Counted from the first letter of the stretch, positions 24,577-36,790 are shown. The stretch is 64,000 nt of DNA from Phlegmacium glaucopus (GCA_015039465.1 MU130621.1:125387-189386); one strand, 5' to 3'. Notes: generated from the sequence alone by a model not told the origin. Numbers and translations are program-made.

Positions 24577-25184
24577 CGCGGTAGATCATCTGGGGGAACA
24601 TCGTCATTTGTTTGATTGGCAATATCAGAAGTGTGTGAAATTGGTGTATTCATAGCGTCAAGCATGGGTAATTCTTGGGTAATTCTTGATTAGTTGCACT
24701 TCGGTTTGTCAAGCGTTCTTCGTCCATCAGTGGATTATGGTCAGCAGGGAGCTCTGGTGATACGGTCCCCATAGGTATGAGTTGGGGATCAATGGGTGGA
24801 AGACAGGGGTGTCCATCATGAGTTTCAAGGAAACAGACATGATAGGAACTCACAACCTGTTTTGTTGGACGGTGATAGCAACAATAACTCTTGGCATTAA
24901 GGTCATAGCCAAGTAAGACACATTCAACAGACCGTTCATAAATCTTTGGGTTATGACAGTTTTGGATTAATACAAAAGCTTTGCAGCCAATTTCTCGCAG
25001 GTATGAGTAATCAGGTTTCCGGCCATACCATTTTTCGTAAGGTGTTGAATCACCCAGTGATCGAGTGATTGTTCTTGCATGCAAGTGTGAGGCTGTCAGG
25101 TAGAGTTCGTCCCACAGAGAAGGTGGTAAATTTGAATGTATGCGCATTGTCCGTGCTTTCCCCATAAGTGTCCGATGCATCCGT
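24577..25184 (-). pseudogene. Copia integrase C-terminal part
   Basis: It continues the copia polyprotein upstream of the solo LTR: MHRTLMGKARTMRIHSNLPPSLWDELYLTASHLHARTITRSL, then the GYDLNAKSYCCY and VSSYHVCFLETHDGH blocks of the region after the catalytic core. It is cut at 25184 by repeat T-A. The reading resumes at 26541 (PYTSAHIGQVER), which shows that T-A inserted into an existing copia. Confidence 0.85.
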
Positions 25185-26540
25185 TATAAATCGTTGTTTG
25201 TGTTGTTATAAAACACCAACCAGAGAGCAATGGACTAGTCTTTAAGTCAAAAGACTCCCTGTCGTTCGTTTAGGGAAGGTATAACCTTGACTTTTAACAC
25301 ACAGAGGTTAGAGGAAAGAATAGAGAAGAGAAGGAGGAGGATGAAGGTCTTGGAAGATGAATGAGGTATAAGACGAGGATGAGGATGAGCAAGAGAGAAT
25401 CTTCAGTAAGACTATAGCGGTTGAGGGATAGGGGATAGATTGACAGTAAGGGGCAAGAAAAGCGAACTTAAGGGAGGAATTCACTGGAATTCCACTGAGA
25501 TGATGAAAGTGGGGGGTAAGAATGAATTGAACTGAACTACCTATCCTGGTACAAAAGAGCAGTATTTATACCCTAAGGATGAGGCTATGTAAAACAATAA
25601 AAAGAAAGAAGTACGCGCTGTCAAAGGAAGAAAGATAAAGAGAGGACAGCTGCGAGAAGAAAAGAACAATGGAAAAGAAGAAGGAACAATAAAAAAATCT
25701 GTAAAGTGTCAAAGTGCGAGAGAAAAGAAAAGAAGGCAGTGTACATAGTCCAATAGCAAAAATATATCAACTCCATAGGCGTGTGGTCATGTCAAAAATG
25801 TGAAAGGTCCTGAGTCAACACTTGAAAGGCGCAGCCTTGTTCCCGAGAAAACACTACTTGCCCATGATCCCATGTCGCGCAGCCTTGATAACACTTGACA
25901 CACTGCGAGAATAATCCTCTGCTGCTGATTCATCTGCAATTCCTGCTTAGTCGTGATCCTCCTGGACTTCCTAAATTGTCATAAAGAGGGTGGGAAGGCT
26001 TCAGGTACCGCGTGAATGATGGTTTTGGCAGTGAATGATAAGATAAGAGGTAGATGAGTGAGGATAGGGGACTGAGTGAGATCCAGGAGCGAGGTATGGC
26101 AAGATAGATAGCTGAGGGGAAGACTTGTGGGTCCATAGCCACAACAACAATGACAAAGCCTTTTACATAATGGGAGATGTAGTTGATGCGTCCATAAACG
26201 GGCTGTTCTTGAAATGATGGGCCATAGATGCGATCAAATGCGAGCCGATGACCGATGCGAATAGTAGATTGATCGCTTTGTTGGATCGCTAGCCAAGGAA
26301 CGAATGGATGGTATATGCTTAGGAGCATGTCGATAGTGAAAACAATGGAGAGCATAGTGTGAGACATTGAGGATATGATGAGCAATGAGGATGTTATTGT
26401 TGAACGAATGATTTTGTTGACCAGGAACGCGATTCAGGGCTGCTTCCAAAATAGGTAAGTGAATTCAAAGTCCGCTTATTTTCATGATGGCAACTTTTAA
26501 GCTTTGTTCTCATGCTACCAATCAGTATTGGTGCGCGATA
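25185..26540 (+). mobile_element. Family T repeat, copy A (1,356 bp), in copia integrase
   Basis: Begins TATAAATCGTTG and ends GGTGCGCGATA, flanked by the 4-bp repeat CCGT (25181-25184 and 26541-26544). Four other copies in this window share these ends. The plus strand carries a canonical donor string AG|GTAAGT near 26453. On the minus strand a frame of about 150 codons (25930-26385, ...TIRIGHRLAFDRIYGPSFQE...) is open, as in the other copies. The ends are not TG...CA, so I do not call it a typical LTR. Confidence 0.75.
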
Positions 26541-26587
26541 CCGTTCGACTTGTCCAATGTGCGCTGATGTGTATGGAGCAGGAATGC
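26541..26587 (-). pseudogene. Copia integrase core remnant
   Basis: A few codons (PYTSAHIGQVER) of the copia integrase, joining exactly to 25184 across the family T insertion. Upstream coding sequence is replaced by the composite repeat block that starts near 26588. About 100 residues of the core are missing relative to what I expect of the family. Confidence 0.7.
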
Positions 26588-27303
26588 TGGACTCTGCTGG
26601 ACTCCAGCAACTCTACTGGACTGCAGCAGAGTCCAGCAGAGTCTGCTATCTGATCAGAATCTGACCACTCATTTTTCCGGGTGAAATCTGATGAGTTCTG
26701 ACCAGAATTGAAATTTCAAGAAAATAAATCTTATAATATACAAATGTTTGATAGCAATTTCGTGTTGTTATCAAAATCATGTATTTTGTTCAGTCTGCAG
26801 GGTGCGATCACGTGACCACATGTGATGTGGTCATCACTTGTTTGTTGAATTCTTCCTCTGTTTCCCACACCATCACACGGCAGTAACGACGACCACAGAC
26901 GATGCTGCGCATCGTCTGTGGTCATAAAAAGGTAAGTCAGTCATTGTATTGACCTTTAATATATACTAATACCCATTACACAACAACAGCAACGAATACA
27001 CAAACGACGACAGCAGCACAACGATGACAGCACAACGATGGCAGTACAACGACGGGTGCACGACGATATAGCAACGGTAACCCCCCCTCACCGGGGGGTA
27101 TTTTTATTTTATTCTATTCTAATCCACTACTAACATGTTATAATAGGTCATAGACAACGAATAACAACGATAACCAACAACCAACAACGCGTACCACGAC
27201 ACCCACATGCGTACAACACCCACCCACATACGACGTCACCCAGACGTGTCCAGCTCCACCCACACGTGTGCAACGACACCCAGACCCATAGGACGACATC
27301 CGG
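26588..27303. repeat. Composite repeat block, left part: GGACTC array, CACGTGACC region, C/G hairpin
   Basis: Starts with inverted short repeats (ctggactctgctggactcc...ctgcagcagagtcc), followed by AT-rich sequence. Near 26790 there is a segment with ttttgttcag.ctgcagggtg and cacgtgacc that matches 48770-48810. Next comes a perfect inverted repeat near 26893-26926 (cgaccacagacgatg...catcgtctgtggtc), then CAA/CGA-rich sequence with the hairpin ccccccctcaccgggggg at 27075-27095 followed by a T-rich tract. The same order occurs in the 3.8-kb element at 48366-52193. The left terminal motif itself is not visible. Confidence 0.55.
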
Positions 27304-27864
27304 TATCGCGCACCAATACTGATTGGTAGCATGAGAACAAAGCTTAAAAGTTGCCATCATGAAAATAAGCGGACTTTGAATTCACTTACCTATTTCGGAA
27401 GCAGCCCTGAATCGTGTTCCTGGTCGACAAAATCATTCGTTCGACATTAACATCCTCATCGCTCATCATATCCTCAATGTCTTCCACTATGTTGTCTATC
27501 ATTTACACTATCGACATGCTCCTTAACATCTACCATCCATTCATTCCTTGGCTAGCAATTCAACAAAGCGATCAATCTACTATTCGCATCGGTCATCGGC
27601 TCGCATTTGATCGCATCTATGGCCCATCATTTCAAGAACGGCCTGTTTATGGACACATCAGCTACATTTCCCATTATGTCAAAGGCTTTGTCATCGTTGT
27701 TGTGGCTATGGACCCACAAGTCTTTGCCTCAGCTATCTATCTTGCTATACCACGCTCCTGGATCACACTCAGTCCCCTATCCTCACTCATCTACCTCTTA
27801 TCTTATCACTCACTGCCAAAACCATCATTCACGCGGTACCTGAAGCCTTCCCACTTAAACCTCT
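27304..27864 (-). mobile_element. Family T repeat, copy E, truncated and inverted
   Basis: Begins tatcgcgcaccaatactg, the reverse complement of the family T 3' end. It carries the ~150-codon conserved frame on the plus strand (27414-27875). It is cut at 27864 by the direct repeat starting ttgatggatagg. Confidence 0.75.
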
Positions 27865-28222
27865 TTGATGGATAGGACCATGTTTTCTCGTCATAAATAT
27901 GGGATTCCTACTCCGATACATCTTGTTATTTTTCTTTCTTCATGCGCGACAGTTTCCTTCTTACTACTTCTCTCCTGTCGACGCTCTTCTTTTCTTGTTA
28001 CCTTTTCTTCTTCCTTGTCTTTTTTTTAGACATTTCACAGTTTGACGCTCTCTTTTCTTTTCCTTGTTATTTTTTTAGACATTTCACAGTTTCACGCTCT
28101 CTTTTCTTCTCTTCCGTCACATGTATCAGGTTATCGTTTTTATATAGCTGAGGTATCCGCACACCAGTACAGTTTTTACACTTTCCAGGACTCAGTTGTG
28201 AACTTTCCGTGTCGGAACAAGG
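27865..28222 (+). repeat. Direct repeat pair, left copy
   Basis: TTGATGGATAGGACC...GTCGGAACAAGG, 358 bp, repeated in the same orientation at 29498-29808. The left copy has an extra internal duplication of ttagacatttcacagtttgacgctctc. It may be the LTR pair of a small non-autonomous element, but no target duplication is visible. Confidence 0.6.
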
Positions 28223-29497
28223 GTTCTTTTATGGTGAACGGGTACTAGGGTACAGCACGTCGGAACTATTGTGAACTGTGTGACGTTCTTATTAGGAGAC
28301 GACGACTAAGTAGACGTTGAGGACGCATCAGCACTAGGAGGACTTGAAGGATTTAACAGTATTTCTCCCAAAAAAAAAAAAAAAAAAAAAAAAAATAGAC
28401 TAGTCTCAGATTAATTAACCTGTGATTAAAGATTCATCTTGAAGATATGACACTTAAAAGAACCTATGTTTTTTAAGTTATAATAAATAAAGTAATTATA
28501 TTATTGTATTTTTATAGTTTTATTTATGGGGACACTCTCCCCAACGACCACAATAAAAGCACCGGATATTTTTTATTTTTCATTTTTCATTTTTCATTTT
28601 TTTATTTATCTCTTGGGCATTCCCCAAAAGAGTAGTAGCATCGTTTTTTACTCCCTCCCTCCATCGGCGACCAGAGAAAAAATGTGCAGACCCATAGTAA
28701 CTTACATACACCCACAACAGTATGTGTAACAGCGTGCGTAGACCCCCGGAAACATGCGTAGGCCCACAGCAGCATGTGCAGACGTGTACATACCCACTGC
28801 AACATACGCAGGCCCACGGTAACATGTGCAGACGTACACACACCCACAGTAGCATGTGTAGGTCCACAGCAGTATGTGTAGACGTGCACATACCCACTGT
28901 AACATGTGTAGGCCCCCCAGAAGCATGTGCAGACGTGTACATACCCACTACAACATGCACAGGCCCCCCAGAAGTATGTGCAGACCCACAACGACCTCCA
29001 CATACCCAGTATAGACCCCCCAGAAACATACACAGACCACAGCAGTATGCGCGGACCCACGGCAACCTGTACAGACCCATAACAGCATGTGCAGGCCATA
29101 TTTAGCAACAACAACAACATATATTTGAGGTTGGTCTCTCGTTACCTGGTCAGAAATTCAGTTTTCTGAGGGACAACAAGCAAATCCCTTCCACATTGGA
29201 ATCTGAACATTGTGTGACTCCATCCTCCGTTCTCATCTCCACTCCTCCTACTCCTACTTACACTTGCTCAGAAATCACTCTGATATCACCAACTGTCATC
29301 TGCTGTCACTGTCTATTTTCCCGACTTTTTCGTTTCCCTCATCTCCTACTCCTACACCTACTATCTCAGAAGTCATTCTGATATCGTCATCTCTCTATCT
29401 AACTGTCATTTCCTCTATTTTTTCGCTTGAACTCCTTCCTTAAGTGACCTTAAGGTGACTCTTCTACTAACAACCCCTCATTCTTACTTAACTTGAC
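28223..29497. repeat. Interior between direct repeats: A26 tract and minisatellite
   Basis: A run of 26 A lies at 28370-28395. A degenerate minisatellite lies at about 28690-29100, with units of roughly 25-30 bp around the phrase acccac.gcaacatgtgcagac. Long open frames here follow from the repeat periodicity and are not genes. 29190-29497 is T/C-rich with no recognisable feature. Confidence 0.55.
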
Positions 29498-29808
29498 TTG
29501 ATGGATAGGACCATGTTTTCTCGTCATAAATATGGGATTCCTACTCCGATACATTTTGTTATTTTTTTGTTTTTTCATGCGCGACAGTTTCCTTCTTTCT
29601 ATTTCTCTCCTGTCGACGCTCTTCTTTTCTTGTTACCTTTTCTTTTTCCTTGTTTTTTTTTTAGACATTTCACAGTTTGACGCTCTCTTTTCTTTTCTTC
29701 CGTCACATGTATCAGGTTATCGTTTTTATATAGCTGAGGTATCCGCACACCAGTACAGTTTTTACACTTTCCAGGACTCAGTTGTGAACTTTCCGCGTCG
29801 GAACAAGG
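29498..29808 (+). repeat. Direct repeat pair, right copy
   Basis: 311-bp copy of 27865-28222. It is followed at once by cttgtgggggacagtaaagtac, a terminus of the TGGGGGA(C/G)(T/A)GTAAA element family. Confidence 0.6.
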
Positions 29809-30085
29809 CTTGTGGGGGACAGTAAAGTACTGCAATTTTGATGGTATTCCAGCATAAATGAAATAGAGTCTGATGGAGTCTGCCAGACTCTGCCAGACTC
29901 CACTGGACTCCAATGGACTCCAATGGACTCTGCCAGACTCCACATAGTCCACCAGACTCCACTGGAGTCCAGTATGTGACAGGATGTGACATACTGGACT
30001 CCAGTGGAATCCGGGTGGAGTCTGGTGGATTATGTGGAGTCCACTGGAGTCCGGTGGAGTATGTGGGGGACTGTAAAGTACAGCT
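29809..30085. repeat. GGACTCC-array element end(s) with TGGGGGACTGTAAAG termini
   Basis: Two right-type termini lie at 29811-29830 and 30058-30078. Between them are inverted arrays of cagactcc / actggactcc / ggagtcc, centred on the palindromic stretch agtatgtgac...gtgacatact near 29970-29995. This block interrupts the copia integrase: coding resumes to the right at 30086. Confidence 0.6.
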
Positions 30086-31905
30086 CTGTGGCCATTACCA
30101 ACTTCTTGCATCTTTGGTACCGGTGATTTGGTCTGCTTCCTGAGTATGCATGAGTTGCATTCCGGTGATGTAGTGGGAAAGCTTGAGGGCATACCTTTAA
30201 TCATGCCCTTTCTTGCCATCCCTATGACAGCCTGAAAGTTTGCATGACCAAGACGGCGGTGCCAGGTGTCGAGATTGGGGGAATGTGTGAGGGAATATGC
30301 AGTTTCATTTTGGGGAACATGCACATCAAGAGCATAGAGATTTTTCCCATGGACTAGTGATCCTTTCACAATGGTTTTTCCAGATGTGCGATTTGTTATC
30401 CAACAGGTCTTGTAGTCAAAATGAACCACAGCATTAGAGTCTCAAGCAACTGAGGAAACTGAGATTAGTCATACTGTGGTGTTGGGAATATAGAGTGCAT
30501 TTTTAAGCCATAGATAAATGTTTTCGGCGATGGGGATATTCCCAATGCCATGTGCCTCAATGGTGGATCCACCAATTCCTCATACCTTTCACAAGAAGGG
30601 TCGAAGGTTGTAGAAATCACTTTTGATAGGGCTGATGCCAGAGCTTGCACCGGAATCCATGAAGAAAGGGTTGTTTTCAACAGAATAAAGGAGTACAGAT
30701 TCTGGTGTGTCACTTTGGGTGGAGTAGGTATCCCAATTTACGCTAGTTTGAGACTCCTCAGTATTGGAGAAAGGGTTATCTGACATTGTTGCACTCTCCT
30801 CCTGAATCATGGCCATGAAACCATGATATTCAAGGTTATCGAGAGGTAGTGAGTTGGGAGGGATGGACGCGATGCCAGCAAATTCCCCAGATACCTGAGT
30901 CATACTGTTGTCCACAGGTGAAAGAAAGGATGGGTCGGTATACATAATATATGCATGCCCATCAGTTCCCTTGACGGAAACTTGAACACGTGAGGGGGAA
31001 GGAGTGGCAGTCCTGGGGCCTGCGTTTCTAGAGTCCCTTTCTCTCCGCCGTGCTTCCTTTGATTCCTCAATTGTCTTTCCAGCCATTCCTCCTCCTGGAC
31101 GAATGCACCACTGGGCAGAATGGCTGTGCTTCTTACAAATAATACACAGTATAAGAGTCTTTCCTTTCTGGTGGGACTGGGCAGCAAAGATGATGGCTGA
31201 GTCAGATTTGGCGATACGCTGCTTGTCACCTAGGAACATCTGATATTCTTGTTCTAAGAAATCAATGAGGTTGTTGACAGTATAAGGGGAAGTGGGTGTG
31301 GAGGCATGGAAGTCCCTCTGGATGATAGCCTGGGAGTGGTCAAGTCCAGTGCTAAGCGCCTGGAGAGCAAGGATAGTGACAAAGGTGTCTTCATTGATGC
31401 CTCCCTGCATGCAGAACACTCAGTGTAAGTCATCACGAAGGCCTCGTACCTTGGTCATCATCTGATCATCCCGGTCAATCCTGATGGTGAGCGCATTCTG
31501 GATCAGGTTGGCTTGTTTGATGGGCCCTTCCTCAAGGTGGTAGGACTCAAGCTTGTGCCAGGTTTCCTTGGCGCCAGGCAGACTTGAGACGAGGTCACGT
31601 TCAGTCGCAGAAATACTGGATCTAAGAAAACCCTGTACTGAGCGATCATTAGTTACCCAATTCCAGTGCACATTCGGCTGGGTGAGAACAGGGGGTGCAG
31701 TCTCTGCCCCATCAGTTAAGTACAAGCCCAAGCTGGCCATATCAAGAAGGTCCAGGACCTCGGTACTCCAAGTCTTCCAGTTGCCTTTATCCTTATCAAG
31801 TCGTTCACCCTTGAAGGTAAATGACACCGGCTCCTTAGAAACAGTGGGTTTGGTAGCATCGGCGATGGTGATAAGGTCACCTGCAACAGGAGAAGGATTG
31901 GTCAT
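30086..31905 (-). pseudogene. Copia gag, protease and GAG-pre-integrase region
   Basis: 5' part of the copia polyprotein. It starts at ATG 31905 (MTNPSPVAGDLITIADATK...), with gag blocks WKTWSTEVLDLLDMASLGLYL and ETWHKLESYHLEEG. A C-x2-C-x4-H-x4-C zinc knuckle (CIICKKHSHSAQWC, about 31110-31150) follows, then the protease motif FFMDSGASSGI (about 30640-30670) and the GAG-pre-integrase domain (LDTWHRRLGHANFQAV, CNSCILRKQTKSP; 30100-30300). In-frame TGA codons at 31417-31419 (DDLH*VF) and 30442-30444 (VA*DSNAV) fall where I expect Arg. It probably belongs to the same element as 21839-26587, split by the 26588-30085 block. Confidence 0.85.
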
Positions 31906-32003
31906 GGTGGCGAGTCTTCAAATAAGTGTGGATTTCCAAGGGAAAACTGGCAAGCTATGCTCAATGAGACAAATAGCTATATGTGCCAAAAAAAATTAGG
32001 CGC

Positions 32004-33400
32004 TATAAATCGTTGTTTGTGTTGTTATTAAACACCAACCAGAGGGAACTGGACCAGACTTTAGGTCAGAATATCCCCCTGTGTTTGTTTAGGGAAGGTA
32101 TAACCAGAGACTAGTAAGCACACTTGGTAAAAAGAGAGGAGAGGAGGATGAGGATGAACAAGGAAGAGTCTTTGGTGAGACTATAGCGGTTGACAGTAGA
32201 GGACAGTGACAGATAAAAGGGCTGAAAAAGCGAAGGGAGTAGAGGATGAGGATGTGGATGATAGAGTCTTCAGTAAGACTATAGCAGTAGAGAGATGGAT
32301 TGACAGTAAAGGAGTAAAAAAGCGAACTTGAGGAAGGAATTCACTGGAATTCCACTGAGATGATGATTGTTGGGGGGTAAGAATGAATTGAACTGAACTA
32401 CCTATCCTGGTACAAAAGAGCAGTATTTATACCCTAAGGATGAGGCTATGTAGAACAATAAAAAAGAAAGAAGTACGCGCTGTCAAAGGAAGAAAGATGA
32501 AGAGAGGACAGCTGCGAGAAGAAAAGAACAATGGAAAAGAAAAAGGAACAGAAAAAAAATCTGTAAAGTGTCAAAGTGCGAGAGAAAAGAAGAGAAGGCA
32601 GTGTACATAGTCCAATAGCAAAAATATATCAACTCCATAGGCGTGTGGTCATGTCAAAATGTGAAAGGTCCTGAGTCAACACTTGAAAGGCGCAGCCTTG
32701 TTCCCGAGAAAACACTACTTGCCCATGATCCCATGTCGCGCAGCCTTGATAACACTTGACACACTGCGAGAATAATCCTCTGCTGCTGATTCATCTGCAA
32801 TTCCTGCTTAGTTGTGATCCTCCTGGACTTCCTAAATTGTCATAAAGAGGGTGGGAAGGCTTCAGGTACCACGTGAATGATGGTTTTGGCAGTGAGTGAT
32901 AAGATAAGAGGTAGATGAGTGAGGATAGGGGACTGAGTGCGATCCAGGAGCGAGGTATGGCAAGATAGATAGCGGAGGCGAAGACTTGTGGGTCCATAGC
33001 CACAACAACGATGACAAAGCCTTTGACATAATGGGAAATGTAGCTGATGCGTCCATAAACGGGCCGTTCTTGAAATGATGGGCCATAGATGCGATCAAAT
33101 GCGAGCCGATGACCGATGCGAATAGTAGATTGATTGCTTTGTTGTATCGCTAGCCAAGGAACAAATGGATGGTAGATGTTTAGGAGCATGTCGATAGTGT
33201 AAATGATAGACAGCATAGTGGAAGACATTGAGAATATGATGAGTGATGAGGATGATAAGTCAAATGAATGATTTTGTCGACCAGGAACGCGATTCAGGGC
33301 TGCTTCCAAAATAGGTAAGTGAATTCAAAGTCCGCTTATTTTCATGATGGCAACTTTTAAGCTTTGTTCTCATGCTACCAATCAGTATTGGTGCGCAATA
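32004..33400 (+). mobile_element. Family T repeat, copy B (1,397 bp)
   Basis: Same ends as copy A (TATAAATCG...GTGCGCAATA). It sits about 100 bp upstream of the copia gag start. The flanking tetramers (gcgc, ccgc) are not identical. The conserved minus-strand frame is open at 32791-33309. Confidence 0.75.
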
Positions 33401-33408
33401 CCGCGTAG

Positions 33409-33795
33409 TTGGGAATCCGGGCTCGGCTACGCACTTTGAGGGTTTCCTTTCTGAAATGGTACATCTTGTTTATTTGTTCCGATCTCCTATGCATGTGGAC
33501 TGAATGGCGTTTGTCCTTATTTCAGAGATATCTTCATCAAGTCCACAAATGTGGCAAGTCTTTCAACCTTTTATTGCATATTGGCGACCTCAATACTAGT
33601 GTCATTCAAGATGCTATTAATACCACTGGTGATCATCGGGTACTCGAGAAGTTTCTTGCCGAATTGCTTGCTTACTCGCATGAGTTGATGGACGAGCGTC
33701 AACGTGAATGTTTCGGATTTAATGGTTGGTATGCTGGGTTGATGGAAAAGGCCATATTCGGATCTGCTGAGGATCCTATAGACGTCGAGGAATGA
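33409..33795 (+). CDS. Unknown protein fragment, C-terminal exon
   Basis: Not recognised. The credible coding part is the last exon, from about 33530 (after a TTATTTCAG acceptor) to the stop at 33795: HIGDLNTSVIQDAINTTGDHRVLEKF...LMDERQRECFGFNGWYAGLMEKAIFG. Composition is ordinary and helix-prone. The sequence before it (33430-33529) looks like an intron. The 5' end is cut by family T copy B. It could be the end of a host gene or of a retroelement gag. Confidence 0.4.
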   Translation: MGIRARLRTLRVSFLKWYILFICSDLLCMWTEWRLSLFQRYLHQVHKCGKSFNLLLHIGDLNTSVIQDAINTTGDHRVLEKFLAELLAYSHELMDERQRECFGFNGWYAGLMEKAIFGSAEDPIDVEE

Positions 33796-33954
33796 TGGAT
33801 AGGATAGGGGATATGGATAGGGGTAGCTAGTACTGGAACAATGTAGCTTTTAAGGATAAATGCTCGTTTGATGGCTGCAATTCGCCAATTTTTTATATAA
33901 ATATTTGATAGCTCTTCAATACTTTTGCGAGACTTCTAAGGTGTTGATGAATTC

Positions 33955-33956
33955 TT

Positions 33957-34008
<52 letters not shown>
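33955..34008. repeat. T22/A32 homopolymer junction
   Basis: 22 consecutive T (33955-33976) followed by 32 consecutive A (33977-34008). It lies between the stop of the plus-strand fragment and the C-terminus of the minus-strand gypsy pol. Either two poly(A) tails met head to head or an assembly join lies here. Confidence 0.7.
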
Positions 34009-34014
<6 letters not shown>

Positions 34015-34028
34015 GCGCATTGATATCT

Positions 34029-36790
34029 TTATTCATCTTCTTCTTCCTCCACGTCTAGAGGGTTGCCCGAATCATGCGTGATTTCTTCGATGTTTTCTGG
34101 TAAGCCTTTAATCCTAGTCACCGGAATGGCCCTTATGTCTCGTGGTAGGTATGGGATAATTCGGAACGCTGCAAATATAAGCTTTGATAGGGAGCCGTCT
34201 AGCTCTCCTAGGACATATGATCCTCCTTTCGTTCTCCTAATCACGACCATTGGGCCGAAATAACAAGGTTTTGTTTTATCCGAGAGACCCTTGTTGAATC
34301 GGGAGTTTCTCACTATGACCAGGGAGCCGGGCATGAAATTGAAGTCGTGAGTCTTGTTTTTCACTGATTTTTCCAATTGTTTGATGGCATCCCATCTAGA
34401 TTTAATGACTCGTTCACGAATCCTTTCAAGGTCTTGAGGGCATTTCTGCAGCATCCGAGCTTTATTCGCAATGAGATCCTCTGTACTCATTAATTGATCC
34501 ATTTTCGGGGCTAGGTACATTGCTTCCGCTAGGTCAAATGGTAAAAGAGGCTCGACGCCATGGGCCAGGTAGTATGGTGAGTACCCTATCGATTTTTGTA
34601 TTGTTACACGCTCAGCCCAAAAGACAGAGGGCGCAACATCTGGCCACTTCGATTCATCCCCCTCCACTGCTTTAATAAGCGCTTCTCACACATCAAAATG
34701 TCGTCGCTCGACCGGTCCCTGTGCACGAGAGTTATAAGGGGAAATCCTTATGTAGTTAATATGAAACTTCTGGCTGAGGTATTCGGCAGCTTGGATATAT
34801 TGTGGTGCGTTATCCGTTACTAGGAACTCGATTGCACCCCATCAGCACAATAGTATATCATGAATAAACTTGGCGATCATTTTGAAGTTTTCATTCCGTG
34901 TCATCGTCCACTCTGGGTATGAGGTTAAAGAGCATCGCGCATGGATAATATATTGATATCCCTTCGCTTTTGGCATTAGCATGGTATTGATATAGACCTT
35001 TCTGAATAATCCAGCCGGCATGGGCACCGTATGCGGAATTTCGAGCTTCTTGGATAGTCGTACTTGACATTCGTGACAGGTTTGTATAAACCACTTAATA
35101 TCTTCGTCCATGTGAGACCACCAGAACCTTTCTGCCAATCTAGTTTTGACTGTATAGATTCCCTTGTGACCTAAGTCATTGTGCGCTTGTTTGATCAGCC
35201 CTAGCCTCCTGTCTTCGTCGATCACTTGTTTGTGTTTTCCTATCTTATCTTTTCTCCACAGCTTATCTTTTAATACGAAGAATTTTGATGCTGATTTTAT
35301 GAAGCGCTGACATTCGTGATCAGTGATGTCTGGCTGCGGCTGTGGATTTTCAAGGAACTGCCGTATCTTATCTATTTTTAGATCCTTCTCGATGGCCTTC
35401 TCTGATCAGGGTATTTTTAGCACATTGCCGTTGAGTATGAGCATTTCTTCTGTTGTATGGGTATTTTGTAGGGATTTGGGACCGAGGCTGCTATTCTGTG
35501 ATTTGGAGGGTTGTGCCATGTTACGACACTCGATACTGAATGCGTAGGCCTCATCAATCCAATCATTCCCATCATCCTCGTTGCTCGGGTCATCCGGTGC
35601 TGTTGCTCTCCTTGATAAGCCATCCGCGGGCATGTGGTCTTTTGCAGAAACGTGTCTGAGTTTGAAATGGAATAAGAGGATACCCGCTATCCACCTATTG
35701 ATGGTAGCACTCAGCTGTATATCCAGATTATTTATCATCCCTTTGATATACTTCACATCCACCTCGACAACAAAATTCTTCACACCGACTATGTACATCT
35801 TGACTGCCTTTAGAGCCCGGAACAAGCCATAGAGCTCTAGCTTTGCCTGTGAGTACCTTTGCTCTGTCACATTCCAGGTGATTGACCCGTATCTTGAAGG
35901 ATATCTCTTGTTGTTGTCTCCAATCTGGGATAAGATGAAACCGACTGCCATCCACAACGAATCCACCGCCAAAATGACCTCCCTATCGGTCACATAGTCC
36001 AATGCTCTGATTGCTGTGCAGTTCTGTACGCTCATTTTGAGCTGTTCCATTGCAAACAGGTGTTCGTCAGTAAATTCAAATTCAACTCCTTTCCTTGTGA
36101 GGTTAACTAGTGGTCTAGCTAGAGCAGCGAATCCCTTGATGAATATTCGGACCGTTCCTAGGACGCCTAAGAATCCTTGGACTTGTGTTAGGCTCTCACA
36201 AACCGGCCAATCAATTATCTTTTGTATTTTTGTGTCGTCCGGCATTTGGCCTTCATACATGCACTTATGGCCAATGATAACCGCTGATTCAACACAGGGA
36301 AATGATTTGTATCCTGAGAACGTAGCTCCCGCATGCTTGATCCTTTGGATGACTCAATTAATGTTTTGTAAGTGTTCCCACACAAACTTACAGATCCCCT
36401 TATTTTCTGGGATTGTTTCATAACCGCCGCCTTCAATTTCATACCACGTCGCTGGCCCTTTCACCGGTATGTCGTCCACAAAGGGTACTGTAACATGTGG
36501 TATTTCCTCCTGCAGCAAGAACATCATATCCCTGTGGAAAATCTGCATCGAGTTAGTGTAACCCATGGGTATCGAGGTAAGCCTGAATGTCCCTAATGGC
36601 GTCTGAAATGTTGTTAAATCTCTTGATTGCTGGGCTAGACTCCTCTGATCAAACCCGACATACAGGTCAAACATGCCATAGCATGCTTGAGCACCAAACG
36701 ACTCCGCATACGGCTCTACCATAGGCGGGACTGCACTATCCTTGATGGAAACTGCGTTTAGCGGTGATGTAACTGCACAGAGGTTGTTGA
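34029..36790 (-). pseudogene. Second Ty3/gypsy pol type: RT-RNase H-integrase, truncated
   Basis: A gypsy family different from copies 1 and 2. From high to low coordinates: RT (CYGMFDLYVGFDQRS, DLTTFQTPLGTFRLTSIPMGYTNS, catalytic FVDD; 36354-36730), connection and RNase H (35406-36260, WPVCESLTQVQGFLGVLGTVR), integrase zinc region (HNDLGHKGIYTVKTRLAERFWW...CHEC; 34842-35225), core and C-terminal domain (34029-34840, ending in acidic DVEEEEDE). TGA codons at 36354-36356, 35406-35408, 34842-34844 and 34686-34688 interrupt it, each where Arg is likely. The N-terminal part of RT is lost near 36780, where non-coding repeat begins; gag and protease are absent. Confidence 0.88.

Noticed and set aside
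28580..29120. Cys/Gly/Tyr-rich frames of 166-172 codons
   Set aside because: Products of the minisatellite; no domain and the repetition is exactly in phase with the DNA repeat.
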